Part shown: piece after piece, positions 39,456 through 49,083 of the stretch
Layout of the letters: each line of letters starts with the position of its first letter
Position numbering within the stretch: position 1 is the stretch's first letter
Made by a program: the position numbers and the translations under genes
Notes under the pieces: model-generated
The model's database searches: none
Told to the model about the DNA's origin: nothing
Seen by the model: only the letters and a program-made list of their open reading frames with translations
Origin: Rhodothermales bacterium
GTDB lineage: Bacteria; Bacteroidota; Rhodothermia; Rhodothermales; Bin80
Length of the DNA: 64,000 bases
Direction: 5' to 3'
NCBI GenBank assembly: GCA_951812585.1
Contig: OX638318.1
Location: forward strand, 834,819 to 898,818

Positions 39456-40439
39456 ATGACAACGCTCATCACTGGTGCTACCGGATTTCTGGGTTCGGTC
39501 CTGGTTCGTCAGCTCTTGGATCAAGGCGCGAACATACGCATCCTGCGCCGAGAAAGCTCAAAGCTTGACCTCTTGGGTGCCTGCGCCGACCGCGTCGCAC
39601 ACACGATTGGGGATGTGACCGATCTGGAATCTGTGCGCGACGCCATGCGTGGCGTAAGCAGAGTGTACCATGTTGCAGGCTATGTGGAGATCATGGCGCA
39701 GAAGCGCAGCGTGGTCGCAGAAATGCGCAGGGTCAATGTGTTAGGCACGGCTAATGTCGTGGATGCTGCACTGGCGGAGCACGTCACGCGCCTGGTGCAT
39801 ACTTCGAGCATAGCAGCGCTTGGCCGAAAAGAACCTGTGAGGGGCCTGACAGACGAGACGGCCGTATGGCAGGCATCACGCATGAACACGCACTATGCGG
39901 TGTCGAAGCATGACGCCGAATTGCAGGTCTACCGTGGTCTTGCCGAGGGGCTCGATGCCGTGATTGTGAACCCGTCGGTGATATTCGGGCCGGGTCGCCC
40001 TGGGGAGAACACGATGGAAATCTTCGAGACGATCAAAAAGCGGCTGGCCTTCGCAGTACCCACGGGCGGCGTAAACGTGGTGGATGTGGAAGATGTGGCG
40101 CGCGGGATGATACTGTCCATGGAACGGGGCCGCAAAGGAGAACGCTACATTCTGGGAGGTGAAAGCTTGGGCTGGGCCGAAGTCTTTCGCTATCTCGCAC
40201 ACGCGGCAGGTGTGCCTGCGCCGCGCCTCCGCCTCCCGCGAGGCCTCGCTATGGGTATCGCTACCGTGATGGAATATGGCGCCCGACTCTTGAACAGAAA
40301 TCCGCGCCTAGATCGCAAGACCGCCCGCGGCTTGTTTCAGTATTGGCGTATCAGTTCTCAAAAAGCCATCGAGGAGCTCGGCTACGACTTTCGCCCTTTT
40401 GTCGAGACTGCAGCGCGCCTTGCCGCAGCCTTTCCGTAA
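39456..40439 (+). CDS. NAD-dependent epimerase/dehydratase (dihydroflavonol reductase-like)
   Basis: Extended short-chain dehydrogenase. The frame opens at 39423, but the ATG at 39456 puts the Rossmann motif at the start (MTTLITGATGFLGSVLVRQL), giving 327 residues. The catalytic pair is in THYAVSKHDAEL (YxxxK), with VNPSVIFGPG downstream. It belongs to the dihydroflavonol-4-reductase/HpnA-like group; substrate unknown. It stands alone, convergent with the TonB-receptor operon, and may be the original chromosomal neighbour of the island. Confidence 0.87.
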   Translation: MTTLITGATGFLGSVLVRQLLDQGANIRILRRESSKLDLLGACADRVAHTIGDVTDLESVRDAMRGVSRVYHVAGYVEIMAQKRSVVAEMRRVNVLGTANVVDAALAEHVTRLVHTSSIAALGRKEPVRGLTDETAVWQASRMNTHYAVSKHDAELQVYRGLAEGLDAVIVNPSVIFGPGRPGENTMEIFETIKKRLAFAVPTGGVNVVDVEDVARGMILSMERGRKGERYILGGESLGWAEVFRYLAHAAGVPAPRLRLPRGLAMGIATVMEYGARLLNRNPRLDRKTARGLFQYWRISSQKAIEELGYDFRPFVETAARLAAAFP

Positions 40440-40517
40440 GCCCCGGGACGGGCGGCAAGCCCCAAGCGGCAGACCGACTCCAACGCGGCACGTCGGCTAA
40501 TGGGTCGGCGACCCCGC

Positions 40518-42521
40518 CTATAGGCCCCGACTCAGCTGCAGAAACCACTGCCTCCCCGGCTCGTCCAGCGTTTGGTTGCCACGCACCAACCCGGTTGCGT
40601 GCCATGCAAAACGGGCAGCCGTAACGTTCCTTATGCCGACTACGAGAACATGCCGCTGTGGCAGCGGCACGCGCATGTGCGTGCTGGCCACCCCATAGCC
40701 TGGCAGCCGGTGACGGGTGCCCAGCACATCGAAGTGCGCGGGTGCAGCGCCACGAATGTCAAGCGCAACCGCCAGAAGATCGGCCGGTGCCGTAAGGCGA
40801 AGGCCCACCCCCGCGCCCAGTGGCGCTACCGCTGTAAGCGCCCGAGGCTGCCCGATCAGGTACGCGGCATCGGCGGCGAAGTGCACAAAGTCGCCGACCA
40901 CTGCCTGCGTCACGGCCGCTTCGACCCCCAGGACAGTCGCATGCGCGTTGACATACCAAGGCAGCGCGCCAACATCAATGCGGCGCAGCATGCGCCGGAC
41001 AAACACCGTCGCTGACCGCGTAGCGCGCGGAGAAGCGTAGTGAAGACCCACATCTCCCTGGATACTTCGCTCCGCCATCAGCGCGGCATTGCCTTGTGAC
41101 GCAAAGTTCAGCGGCATGCGGATATAGGGCATATCCACACCATAGCGCTCATAAACACTGGCAGGGCGTGCTGCTGTGCCCACCATTGCAGAGAGACGAA
41201 TGTCTGGGTTGAGCCGCACCACCGCGCCCAGTGCGGCACTCATATGCGACTGCTGCACGCCATCCGAGGATCGGGTACCGTGCCCGCGAATCGCGCCACT
41301 GTACTGCACGCGGCCCGCCTCCGCTGCCCCGTAAACGTAGACACCCGCATGGTGCAACATCCATTCACCTAGGCGATCCCCCGCCCAATCGGCTCCGGCC
41401 GCCAACGTCCAGCCTGCGATGGGCACAAAGTTTACGCGCCCATTGGCATACAGCCGCCTGTGGACATAATCCGGTGACGCTGCCAAAGGCCAACCTGCGA
41501 CATCTTGCTGCTGCCATGCGGCATTCAGTTCCACGCTGCGCATCCGCGATCCGTGCATTCGACGCATTAGACGCGCCCCGGAATCCGTCTGAGTGATCCG
41601 CGTGCCCGGTGCCGCTGCACGCGTGCGATACGAACTCCATCCCGCTAATTCTGCGTAGCGGTGCCGCAAGCGCGCCCGGCCGCGGATGCTGCCGGCAGTC
41701 AGGCCCGGTAGGAGCTGGTTCCCTAGGCGATCAGTGTAGCCGTGGGCCTTCCCCAAGTGCCCTGTCACTTCATAGGCCAGGCTGCGCTGCACGCGACCGA
41801 AGAGGGCGGCAACGTCGTACGCCCAGGGCCGCGTACGGAAACCAGATGCCGCGGCTGCGACTCTTTGGTAGGGCGTGCGAATGCGGACAGCACTGAGGGC
41901 TGCGCCGCCCCAAGTGAGTGCATAGGGACCGGTTACGATCTCCAGCTCATAAGGCAAGAGAGGTGCATGCAGCATGGGCCCGAAAGGGCTGCCGGCAATG
42001 CTGCGCATACCATCCACCTCCACTGCGACCTGCGCACCATGCATCCCCCGGATCACAGGCGCAACATCGTGCACGGTTCGCCTGGCCAGCTGCACCGCGG
42101 GCGCAACGCGCAACGCTTCGTCGAGCGGGATGGCCGCGGCGCGCCGCGGCAAGAATCCGACAGGCATCGGCAAGGACGTGTCGCCATAATCAGGCTCCAG
42201 CCGCACATTCAGCACCACTTGCTGGTCCCTATCCAGCGCCACACGCTGGCGAGTAGACACATAGCCATAGCGGGAGGCTTCCACCTCGTAGCTGCCGATC
42301 GGCAGTGGGCCGATCATGAAGGTGCCGCCTGGACCCGCGACCGCCGCGTGCAACGTCCCCACCAGGAATATGGTGGCACCAGGCAACGGCTTGCCAGAAT
42401 AGGCGTCGACTACGGTGCCGGTGAGGGACTGGGCATTGGCCGCGCAGGCCAGCGTAAGGAAAGCGCCAAGAAGGCCAGCACAGCGCACCCCGCACAGTCG
42501 CGCCGGACTGTGACCTACCAC
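40518..42521 (-). CDS. TonB-dependent outer-membrane receptor with CarboxypepD-reg-like domain
   Basis: A 667-residue exported protein. The signal peptide ends near CAANAQ; a carboxypeptidase-regulatory-like domain (about 32-110, SLTGTVVDAYSGKPLPGATI) follows, then a plug domain (VIRGMHGAQVAVEVDGMRS) and a beta-barrel that ends in aromatic residues plus a polar tail. It would import a large substrate across the outer membrane using TonB energy. It is somewhat short for the family and no SusD partner is adjacent. The GTG start at 42521 overlaps the stop of the M23 peptidase gene by 7 bases, so the two are translationally coupled. Confidence 0.85.
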   Translation of the reverse strand: MVGHSPARLCGVRCAGLLGAFLTLACAANAQSLTGTVVDAYSGKPLPGATIFLVGTLHAAVAGPGGTFMIGPLPIGSYEVEASRYGYVSTRQRVALDRDQQVVLNVRLEPDYGDTSLPMPVGFLPRRAAAIPLDEALRVAPAVQLARRTVHDVAPVIRGMHGAQVAVEVDGMRSIAGSPFGPMLHAPLLPYELEIVTGPYALTWGGAALSAVRIRTPYQRVAAAASGFRTRPWAYDVAALFGRVQRSLAYEVTGHLGKAHGYTDRLGNQLLPGLTAGSIRGRARLRHRYAELAGWSSYRTRAAAPGTRITQTDSGARLMRRMHGSRMRSVELNAAWQQQDVAGWPLAASPDYVHRRLYANGRVNFVPIAGWTLAAGADWAGDRLGEWMLHHAGVYVYGAAEAGRVQYSGAIRGHGTRSSDGVQQSHMSAALGAVVRLNPDIRLSAMVGTAARPASVYERYGVDMPYIRMPLNFASQGNAALMAERSIQGDVGLHYASPRATRSATVFVRRMLRRIDVGALPWYVNAHATVLGVEAAVTQAVVGDFVHFAADAAYLIGQPRALTAVAPLGAGVGLRLTAPADLLAVALDIRGAAPAHFDVLGTRHRLPGYGVASTHMRVPLPQRHVLVVGIRNVTAARFAWHATGLVRGNQTLDEPGRQWFLQLSRGL

Positions 42522-43630
42522 GGGAAATCAGAAGGATCGGGCGGCGGGCACAGCAAGAAGTCCACCAGCCGCTGGCCGGTGCGCGTCAACTCGGGTGCAC
42601 TCCCTGAGCCGGTCAGAAGCCCGTTGGTGAGATAGCGATACGGAATGGAAGTCTGCTGGAGGACTTCCAGCTCAAGGACCTCCACAACTTCCTCTGAAGC
42701 TTCAATACGCAAAGGAATACCAGACTGGGAAAATGTGATCTGCCAGGAGACAGCAAGATCTGGCGGTGCCCCGAACTCAGGCAGCCAGCCGCGCAGCGCT
42801 GGCGAGAGCCAGGGGTATCGCCATAGAATGTCCAGCATGCCCGCCGCAGGCACCGAAACGCGAAAGAACCCCTGCGTCTCCTCCAAAAGCTGCTGCACCG
42901 AATATGATGGATCTTCCGCCGACCTGAGGTAAAGCTTCGACACATCCACACCCGCCATGTTCAAGCCATTGAACAGACCATGGTGATTCTCTTCGTCGGG
43001 AAAGTAGGTGTCGTAACACGCCTGAAATCCCCGATTCAGGAGCAGGTTGACCTCCAGATGCACATGGGCCCGCCTCCGATTGATGCCTGTGCCAGTGTAG
43101 CCCAAAAGCCCCAGGGGCGTTCCCCGTACAATCGGCTGCTCCGGCTCAACATGAATTGCATTCAGGTGCGCATACAAAGAGTAGAATGGAGAGCCGTGCC
43201 ACCAGTGCTCGACTACGACATACTTGCCGTAACTGGAATACCGGCTCGTATGATTAGTATGCACCACGATGCCATCGGCAATGCTCCGCACCACATCCAA
43301 GGGTTCCCCCCTTGCCGAGCGCGCCATAGGCCTGATGTCAATGCCTTCGTGAAACCGCGGATACAGGATACCCCACGACGTTTGCACTCCATTGCGCACA
43401 AAGCCGTAGCGTCCGCCCATCCAAGGCATGTCAAATCCCGGCCGGATTGCCCGGTCCGTGTACTGATAAAACGCCGGCCCATCGCCCCGCAGTAGTGCAG
43501 TGTTCTCCGTGGGCAACGCGAGCACCAGCGGCTGCGCTGTATGAATCGGGGTCGAAGTCTGGCTTCTCGCGTGGTAAACAACCACGCAATTCGACACGAG
43601 CGTCAGACACACAAGCCAGCGGTGTTTCAC
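42515..43630 (-). CDS. M23 family zinc metallopeptidase
   Basis: Exported LytM-type peptidoglycan endopeptidase or inactive relative. The frame is open further upstream, but the GTG at 43630 (KHRWLVCLTLVSNCVVVYHA) gives a natural signal peptide and 371 residues and avoids overlapping peptide deformylase. The metal sites are visible as FHEGIDIRP (HxxxD) and RRAHVHLEVNLL (HxH), with the LLGYTGTG strand between. The C-terminal third is unassigned. It is the gene before the TonB receptor. Confidence 0.85.
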   Translation of the reverse strand: MKHRWLVCLTLVSNCVVVYHARSQTSTPIHTAQPLVLALPTENTALLRGDGPAFYQYTDRAIRPGFDMPWMGGRYGFVRNGVQTSWGILYPRFHEGIDIRPMARSARGEPLDVVRSIADGIVVHTNHTSRYSSYGKYVVVEHWWHGSPFYSLYAHLNAIHVEPEQPIVRGTPLGLLGYTGTGINRRRAHVHLEVNLLLNRGFQACYDTYFPDEENHHGLFNGLNMAGVDVSKLYLRSAEDPSYSVQQLLEETQGFFRVSVPAAGMLDILWRYPWLSPALRGWLPEFGAPPDLAVSWQITFSQSGIPLRIEASEEVVEVLELEVLQQTSIPYRYLTNGLLTGSGSAPELTRTGQRLVDFLLCPPPDPSDFPW

Positions 43631-43721
43631 GTAGCACTGCAAGTCTTCGCTGCTTCCTTCAACAGTCGGCGCACGCCATACACCGCATCGCGGCTGCGCA
43701 AGGGCACATGTACCGACGTCA

Positions 43722-44306
43722 TCATGCCACAGCGCGACTCCGTTGGACAGCGAGTGGGTAGTCGGCCTCCACGATCCCAGCGGCAATATCGCGTAGGCGG
43801 CGCTTCAACATTGATCGCCTAAATGAGCTGATAAGGTCTACAAACAGGACGCCATCCAAGTGGTCATACTCGTGTTGAATGACGCGCGCCAGTATGCCGC
43901 CAGCGTCCAACCTCTCTCTGACAAAGTCCTGATTATGGTATTCAATACCAATGGACTCTGGGCGCATGACATCTTCGCGCACATCCGGTATGGAGAGGCA
44001 TCCTTCTTCAAACTGCACGGTGCGCGCACTGTCCCAAAGTATTTTCGGGTTGATGAACACCATCGGCTGGGGCTGATAAGCGACGCGTTCTTCTTCGTCC
44101 ATCTCCGCCATGACAGACGTCAGATCCACCAGGAACACGCGTTCCGAACGGCCCACCTGCGGCGATGCCAAGCCGATACCTTGCGCATGGTGCATGGTTT
44201 CGGTCATATCCGTAATCAGCGTGCGCAACGCATCGCTCGGGCCGGACACGGGCCTAGCCCTGGCGCGCAGTATCGGATCCCCGAAGACGCGTATGGGCAA
44301 GATCAT
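43722..44306 (-). CDS. def: Peptide deformylase
   Basis: Removes the formyl group from nascent polypeptides at the ribosome. The 194-residue protein contains motif I GIGLASPQVG, motif II EGCLSIPDV with the metal Cys, and motif III QHEYDHLDGVLF (HExxH). Ser replaces the more usual Ala in motif I. It starts 10 bases after the DUF411 gene. Confidence 0.95.
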   Translation of the reverse strand: MILPIRVFGDPILRARARPVSGPSDALRTLITDMTETMHHAQGIGLASPQVGRSERVFLVDLTSVMAEMDEEERVAYQPQPMVFINPKILWDSARTVQFEEGCLSIPDVREDVMRPESIGIEYHNQDFVRERLDAGGILARVIQHEYDHLDGVLFVDLISSFRRSMLKRRLRDIAAGIVEADYPLAVQRSRAVA

Positions 44307-44316
44307 GACTCTCCTG

Positions 44317-44775
44317 TCAGGGCGTCACCCTCGCATATACAGTGACCTGCTGCTCGCCAATGGCAAGGACATCGTACGGCACCGGATTGGGGCCTTCCAT
44401 TCCTGGGGACCCCACAGGCATTCCCGGCACCGCCAAGCCCTTGATTGCTGGCTGCTCTACCAAAAGGCGCTGGACTTGTTCGATCGGCACATGCCCTTCC
44501 ACCACGTACCGATCCTCTACTATGGCCGTATGGCACGATGCGAGCGTACGGTCTATGCCGAATTCAGCCTTGATGGCGCGCAGATCAAGTACGTCCTTCG
44601 TCTTGACCACGAAGCCGGCTTCCGCCAGCATGTCTGCCCACTTCACACAGCAACCACAGGTGGGTGACTTGTACACCACCACCATTGGACCATCCTGCTT
44701 CAGCGTCTGCCAAGCGAGGCCTCCGGTCACCAGCAGACTGATGCCCAATACAACTACAGCGGTTTTCGTCTTCAT
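44317..44775 (-). CDS. DUF411 metal-binding protein
   Basis: A 152-residue exported or membrane-anchored protein of the DUF411 family, often linked to copper or other metal handling. One amino-terminal hydrophobic segment (about 5-20) precedes VVVYKSPTCGCCVKWADML, whose Cys cluster (CGCC) is the likely metal ligand, and LASCHTAIVEDRYVVEGHVP. ATG 44775 is preferred over the GTG two codons upstream. No copper ATPase or regulator is nearby. Confidence 0.88.
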   Translation of the reverse strand: MKTKTAVVVLGISLLVTGGLAWQTLKQDGPMVVVYKSPTCGCCVKWADMLAEAGFVVKTKDVLDLRAIKAEFGIDRTLASCHTAIVEDRYVVEGHVPIEQVQRLLVEQPAIKGLAVPGMPVGSPGMEGPNPVPYDVLAIGEQQVTVYARVTP

Positions 44776-44805
44776 CAGCACAGTTCGTTGATGCCACGCA
44801 CGACC

Positions 44806-45708
44806 CTACTGCACAAGGCGGTCGTATGTGGACAGGTGTGAAGGGTCAACCTCCGCGAGGAGGTTGTAGGCCTGAGCACTTGCATCGGACTGCTCAAAGG
44901 CAGACACCAGCTCTTGGTACTTGGTCGAAAAGAATATGTCAAAAGTATACTGACGCGACAGGTCATTGTAGAGGTCTTGCATCGTTGCGAGGACCTCCAA
45001 GATTGCATCGCGCGCCGCATCCGTGTTCCGCGTAAAGTGGTCCAGCCCGAAGAAATGGTACTTGAAATACGCCTCGCGCAGCGGCTTGAACCGGGGTCCT
45101 GTCATCTGATCCACCAGGCGCGGACGGCTGGTAAGGTCCAGGCTGCTCCACCCGGCCCCATTGGCGGTTGTTGCTGTCTGCATAATCCGCCGCGCCTTCT
45201 GGAAGTGCTCCTCCCCGCCTAGTTCGCTGAAGGTGTCGTAATCATACCCCAGCATGATGTAGGCGTAGTAGTCCAGCATGGAGGTAAGCGCATTGTACCG
45301 TTCTGTTTCGAAAACCAGGGGGGTGCCTTGAGCGAACGAAAACTCCCACTCGTTGTCGTTGATCTGGAGCACCGTGGTCTTGGCCGTGGTGCCGTAGATC
45401 GGACGCGTGCTCGTCAGGACGAGTTGTGCTCTGAAGGTTGTTTGCGTATAGGACTCCAGAAAAACGATTTGCATGGAGCACTCAATCAGCTCCATCAGCT
45501 CAAAGCGGTCGTCCGTCCAGTTGTTCTTGTTCATGTAGTCCTCCACCAGCCCCGCCAAATCGTTCAGGAACTCGAAGCCGGAACCCTCCAGCTGCCGGTA
45601 GTTGACGCGCACCGTGCATTGGAATTCCCGCGCCAGGGCCTCGGGGAAAGTACCGGGCCCAGCCAGGAGGAACAGCAGCACACCCGCCTTGCAATACAAA
45701 CGCATCAT
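44806..45708 (-). CDS. DUF4835 (PorD-like) exported protein
   Basis: A 300-residue protein with a signal peptide, matching the DUF4835 family, which is largely confined to Bacteroidota and relatives and includes the PorD protein associated with type IX secretion. The mature start REFQCTVRVNYRQLEGS and the FIVYLESYTQTTFRAQ-type strands, plus YYAYIMLGYDYDTF in the middle, are characteristic. ATG 45708 (or 45705) lies 8 bases after AAGG; the frame open to 45783 overlaps the upstream gene region. No other type IX genes are in the window. Confidence 0.85.
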   Translation of the reverse strand: MMRLYCKAGVLLFLLAGPGTFPEALAREFQCTVRVNYRQLEGSGFEFLNDLAGLVEDYMNKNNWTDDRFELMELIECSMQIVFLESYTQTTFRAQLVLTSTRPIYGTTAKTTVLQINDNEWEFSFAQGTPLVFETERYNALTSMLDYYAYIMLGYDYDTFSELGGEEHFQKARRIMQTATTANGAGWSSLDLTSRPRLVDQMTGPRFKPLREAYFKYHFFGLDHFTRNTDAARDAILEVLATMQDLYNDLSRQYTFDIFFSTKYQELVSAFEQSDASAQAYNLLAEVDPSHLSTYDRLVQ

Positions 45709-45767
45709 AAGAGTGACCTTCAGCCAGTTGTAAACTTCGAGCTTGCCGGGACGGTTTCCTCCATGCG

Positions 45768-48623
45768 CTACCGGGATGTCCATACCGCGCGCTTTTCATC
45801 AACAAGGTAGGCATACCCGTAACGCAGCTCCAGGTCGAGGTAGTGGATCAGGCGGAGTTGTATGCCCAGTCCCACCCCTACAACGCGGTAGCGCGCATCA
45901 GTGTCTGCAGCATAAAGTGCTTCCGCAAAACCATACGCGTACAGCACCTTGAGGTACACGGGGAGCAGCACGAAGCCATTGTCAATGAACAGCAACGGCT
46001 GCACTACCAAGCCGTCCAGTCCGACATATCCGCGTGCGTTCAAGTAATCGCCTTCGAATCCACGCGGCACAAAAGGCGCAAGGTCGTAGATCTGCGCCCT
46101 GTTCTGCGCAACCATCGTAGCACGGATCCTGAGACCCGTATGCGCGCGCGCCGATAGGGAGAAATGCTGCGCTGCCCGCGCAACGAGCGCACGACGCGGG
46201 CGCGCGCGCCGATCCCAAAGATCAAGGGCCGCCCAGGCGCGCAGCGATGTGCCGCTACTCGGCATCAGGTCGCGCACATTGCGCGTTGTTCGATACTGCA
46301 GGTACAAGGACGGACTCAGCGTGAATCGGCTCTTGAAGCGCCGCCATGATGGCGCCACCTGCGGCAGCGTCCCACCTTTGAGGGCGAAAAGCCTGTTCGC
46401 AGCGAGGCTTCCATCCAGGCGAAGGAGCACTGTGGTGCTACGCACGTTGGACTCCGCATACACCGGTACGCGCAGCCCCAGGCGCGCACCGCGCGTTTCT
46501 TGACCCACAATCGTGGTCTCCGCGCGATCCTGCCCCAAGACCAGGGCAGTACCGGGCTCTGCGAAGAGTGCGGCGTCCGCCTGCGCTCCGCCCAGACTGG
46601 TTGCGATGTGCGACTGTCCCCAGACCCGATCTGACTGCACGTAGATGCCTAGACTATATGCCCACCGGCGCAGCGGGTCGGCCCCTTGGAGCGTCAGCCC
46701 CGGCCCGATGCCCAGCGGCCCATTCCAGGGACTTCCGTCGCCGCTTGGGAGCAGGTCGGGAAGTAGCGTGCGAGGTCGCAGATAACGGCCGGCGCGGTAG
46801 GGCACAACTGTTCCTTCGCCTAATGACTCCATCGCTGGCGCTGGCGGCACCTCCTCCAACAGCTCAGAACGCACCACCGGTTTTGCCGCTGCTATATCAA
46901 ACGGGATCGTCTTCAGATCGAAGCGCTCATGCTGGTACTCCACATAGGCCAGCGTACGTCCGTCAGGAGACAGCGCCGGCTCCATCGCCCCGAAGACGAC
47001 GTTGGTTACCTGCACGACCCTTTCGCCCACGGCCGCAAACACGTTGGACACCCCGCCGGGATCGGCGCTAAAGAGCAGAATTTCCCCACGCCACGATGCA
47101 TCGTAGATGGAGGCATCCTTAAACATTATCCAAGGCTCCAGCACGGGCGACTCCCTGCCCTTCCATTGGGCACGGTAGATACCTTGCCGCCCATGCTGCC
47201 GAATGACGACAGCAACAGCCTTGTCCGATGGCGCAATCTGAACAACGGTGCCGCGTGCAGGACTGATGACACGCTCCAACTCGCCGCTGCTTGTAACGCG
47301 AACCCAGCCGGTGAATTGACCCTGATTCTGTATTGCCCATGTCTGGCCGCGCGCCTGCACTGGGAAGTACACGCGCTGATCCCGGGTGATTCGCTTTGTT
47401 TTGCCCGTAGCAAGTTCCAGCCGAAAGACATCCGCAATCCACTGCGCATTAACATGCCGATCTTGCACGAGGCGGGAATAGAGCAACGTGCCTCCGTCGC
47501 TGGACAGGCTGAAGTGTGCGTCCCGGGTCACAGCCTCGTAGGCGATGGGCGTTGCCAGGCCGCTGGCCACATCCACTGAGTAAAAGCCGGTGCGCACATC
47601 GTAGCCTGATATGTGCGCGACAAGGGTGCTGTCGTTGATCCACTGCGGCCGGCGGTGCCTGCGGCCCGGACCTGCAGCAAGCAGTTTCCCTTCGGTGATC
47701 GCCCCAAGCGCAGCCTGGCGTGCGACCTCCTGCGCCCGGGCGGCCTGCCGGAAGTCTTTGCCCAGTTTAGCAGGGGCCTTGCCGGTAGCGTACCAAAGCT
47801 CGATCCCTGTACCGAAGAACGGCCACCTGTAGTGCAACGCCTTGGCCTTGCGAAAGAATGCGCCCTGGTCGGCGGCTGTCAGATGTGCGAAGAAGTTGGC
47901 ACCTCCGCTGTAGTAGCGGCCCCGCGGGAAGGAGTATGCGGGCACCTCAAAGAGTTGGGCCAGCGACCATGGCCGCGCTGACACCATGGCTGCACGGAAC
48001 TGCATCTGAAACAGCGAAAAATTCAGCCGCCCTGCACCGTGCTGTACGGTGCTCTCGTGGTATACCGCAGCGCCTTCGTTGAGCCCCGGGGGCAGGCCTA
48101 GATTCAGTGATCGTGCGAGATCCGGAGACAACAGGCGCAAGAGGCTCCCGATGCCGAAGCCCGCGTTGGAATGGGCCTGCGTCGCGTGCACGAGCTCATG
48201 CGGCACCACGGCCTGCATCCAGGAGAGGTAGCGCGCCGAGAGACGATGCCCGGTGATTGGGGCCGTCTCTATCTCTTGCCTGAACGGCAATGTAGCGACC
48301 AGGCCGTTGCTTCGATCGTTGAATGCATTCAGCACTACGGGCATCTTCAGGGCGTAGCGATGCCCGGTCAGCGCTTCGGCCCGCGGCAGATCGCTTTCCA
48401 GGAGCGCGGCGGCCTCTCTTGCTTCTCGCTCGGCGCCTTCCTGGAAGATTATTTCAAAGTGCCTAGTTGATAAGACCTGATACTGAATGCCCGGCGGCCG
48501 CGGTGCAGGCACATAGAGCCGATTCAGCGCGGACACCTGCGCCGCGCAATCTGGGCTGAGCAGCAGGCAAAACAGCGCCACCAACTGCGCGGCGGCGAGG
48601 CAATGGTATGGGATGCTTTGCAC
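45768..48623 (-). CDS. Exported protein: MA-like metalloprotease, beta-propeller, outer-membrane barrel
   Basis: A 951-residue exported protein from the GTG at 48623, which follows a GAGG site and gives a signal peptide (LAAAQLVALFCLLLSPDCAAQ). Residues about 25-230 look like a gluzincin/peptidase MA domain: HELVH (142-146) and, some 40 residues on, NEGAAVY carrying the third ligand. From about 300 to 620 are TolB/WD40-like propeller repeats (PQWINDSTLVAHISGYD, FSLSSDGGTLLYSR, PALSPDGRTLAYVEY). The last 250 residues are beta-strand-rich with barrel-like alternation. Homologues are common in Rhodothermota-like genomes but have no established role. It is the first gene of the minus-strand envelope run. 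Confidence 0.8.
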   Translation of the reverse strand: MQSIPYHCLAAAQLVALFCLLLSPDCAAQVSALNRLYVPAPRPPGIQYQVLSTRHFEIIFQEGAEREAREAAALLESDLPRAEALTGHRYALKMPVVLNAFNDRSNGLVATLPFRQEIETAPITGHRLSARYLSWMQAVVPHELVHATQAHSNAGFGIGSLLRLLSPDLARSLNLGLPPGLNEGAAVYHESTVQHGAGRLNFSLFQMQFRAAMVSARPWSLAQLFEVPAYSFPRGRYYSGGANFFAHLTAADQGAFFRKAKALHYRWPFFGTGIELWYATGKAPAKLGKDFRQAARAQEVARQAALGAITEGKLLAAGPGRRHRRPQWINDSTLVAHISGYDVRTGFYSVDVASGLATPIAYEAVTRDAHFSLSSDGGTLLYSRLVQDRHVNAQWIADVFRLELATGKTKRITRDQRVYFPVQARGQTWAIQNQGQFTGWVRVTSSGELERVISPARGTVVQIAPSDKAVAVVIRQHGRQGIYRAQWKGRESPVLEPWIMFKDASIYDASWRGEILLFSADPGGVSNVFAAVGERVVQVTNVVFGAMEPALSPDGRTLAYVEYQHERFDLKTIPFDIAAAKPVVRSELLEEVPPAPAMESLGEGTVVPYRAGRYLRPRTLLPDLLPSGDGSPWNGPLGIGPGLTLQGADPLRRWAYSLGIYVQSDRVWGQSHIATSLGGAQADAALFAEPGTALVLGQDRAETTIVGQETRGARLGLRVPVYAESNVRSTTVLLRLDGSLAANRLFALKGGTLPQVAPSWRRFKSRFTLSPSLYLQYRTTRNVRDLMPSSGTSLRAWAALDLWDRRARPRRALVARAAQHFSLSARAHTGLRIRATMVAQNRAQIYDLAPFVPRGFEGDYLNARGYVGLDGLVVQPLLFIDNGFVLLPVYLKVLYAYGFAEALYAADTDARYRVVGVGLGIQLRLIHYLDLELRYGYAYLVDEKRAVWTSR

Positions 48624-48839
48624 CGCGTTCCGTCCTCGCTTACGCCACGCGTCCGCAGTGCTTATGCAGAGGGAGCCATGCCGATGCGCGCACACAGTAC
48701 CAAGTGGTTAAGCGTACGCAGGTGCGAAGAGCAGAGGGTGCATGACGCACTTAGCGGCATCCGTAGCGCCGTACGCCCCGCGTGCAACGAGCAGGTGAAT
48801 CATACAATGCTGTTTGGCCAGGCACCCACACCGCGCATG

Positions 48840-48925
48840 CGGAGGGGGAGGGATTCGAACCCCCGGTAGGCAAAGCCTACAATGGTTTTCGAGACCACCC
48901 CGTTCGACCACTCCGGCACCCCTCC
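48840..48925 (-). tRNA. tRNA-Ser (anticodon CGA)
   Basis: The minus strand folds as a class II tRNA. The acceptor stem is GGAGGGG/CCCCTCC with discriminator G; the D arm lies in TGGTCGAACGG; the anticodon stem-loop GTGGT-CTCGAAA-ACCAT has anticodon CGA; a long variable arm (TAGGCTTTGCCTA) and the T arm GGGGG-TTCGAAT-CCCTC follow. CCA is not encoded. It reads UCG codons. Confidence 0.95.
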
Positions 48926-49083
48926 GTATGCGCCTTCAACGGACCGCCGCTGCATTGGTTGCCTCGTGTACAGTGCCAGAAGCGCCACACGTCAAGCGCC
49001 CATGGCCGCCTGATGTGATGACTGCAGCACGCCCTGGTGCCGGAAAAATCGCTTGCCAAGCCCGCAGGTCCGCCGTCAGATGG

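Noticed and set aside
48840-48925. tRNA-Ser considered as an integration site for an island
   Set aside because: No integrase, no duplicated 3' tRNA end and no accessory genes are next to it; neighbours are core genes.
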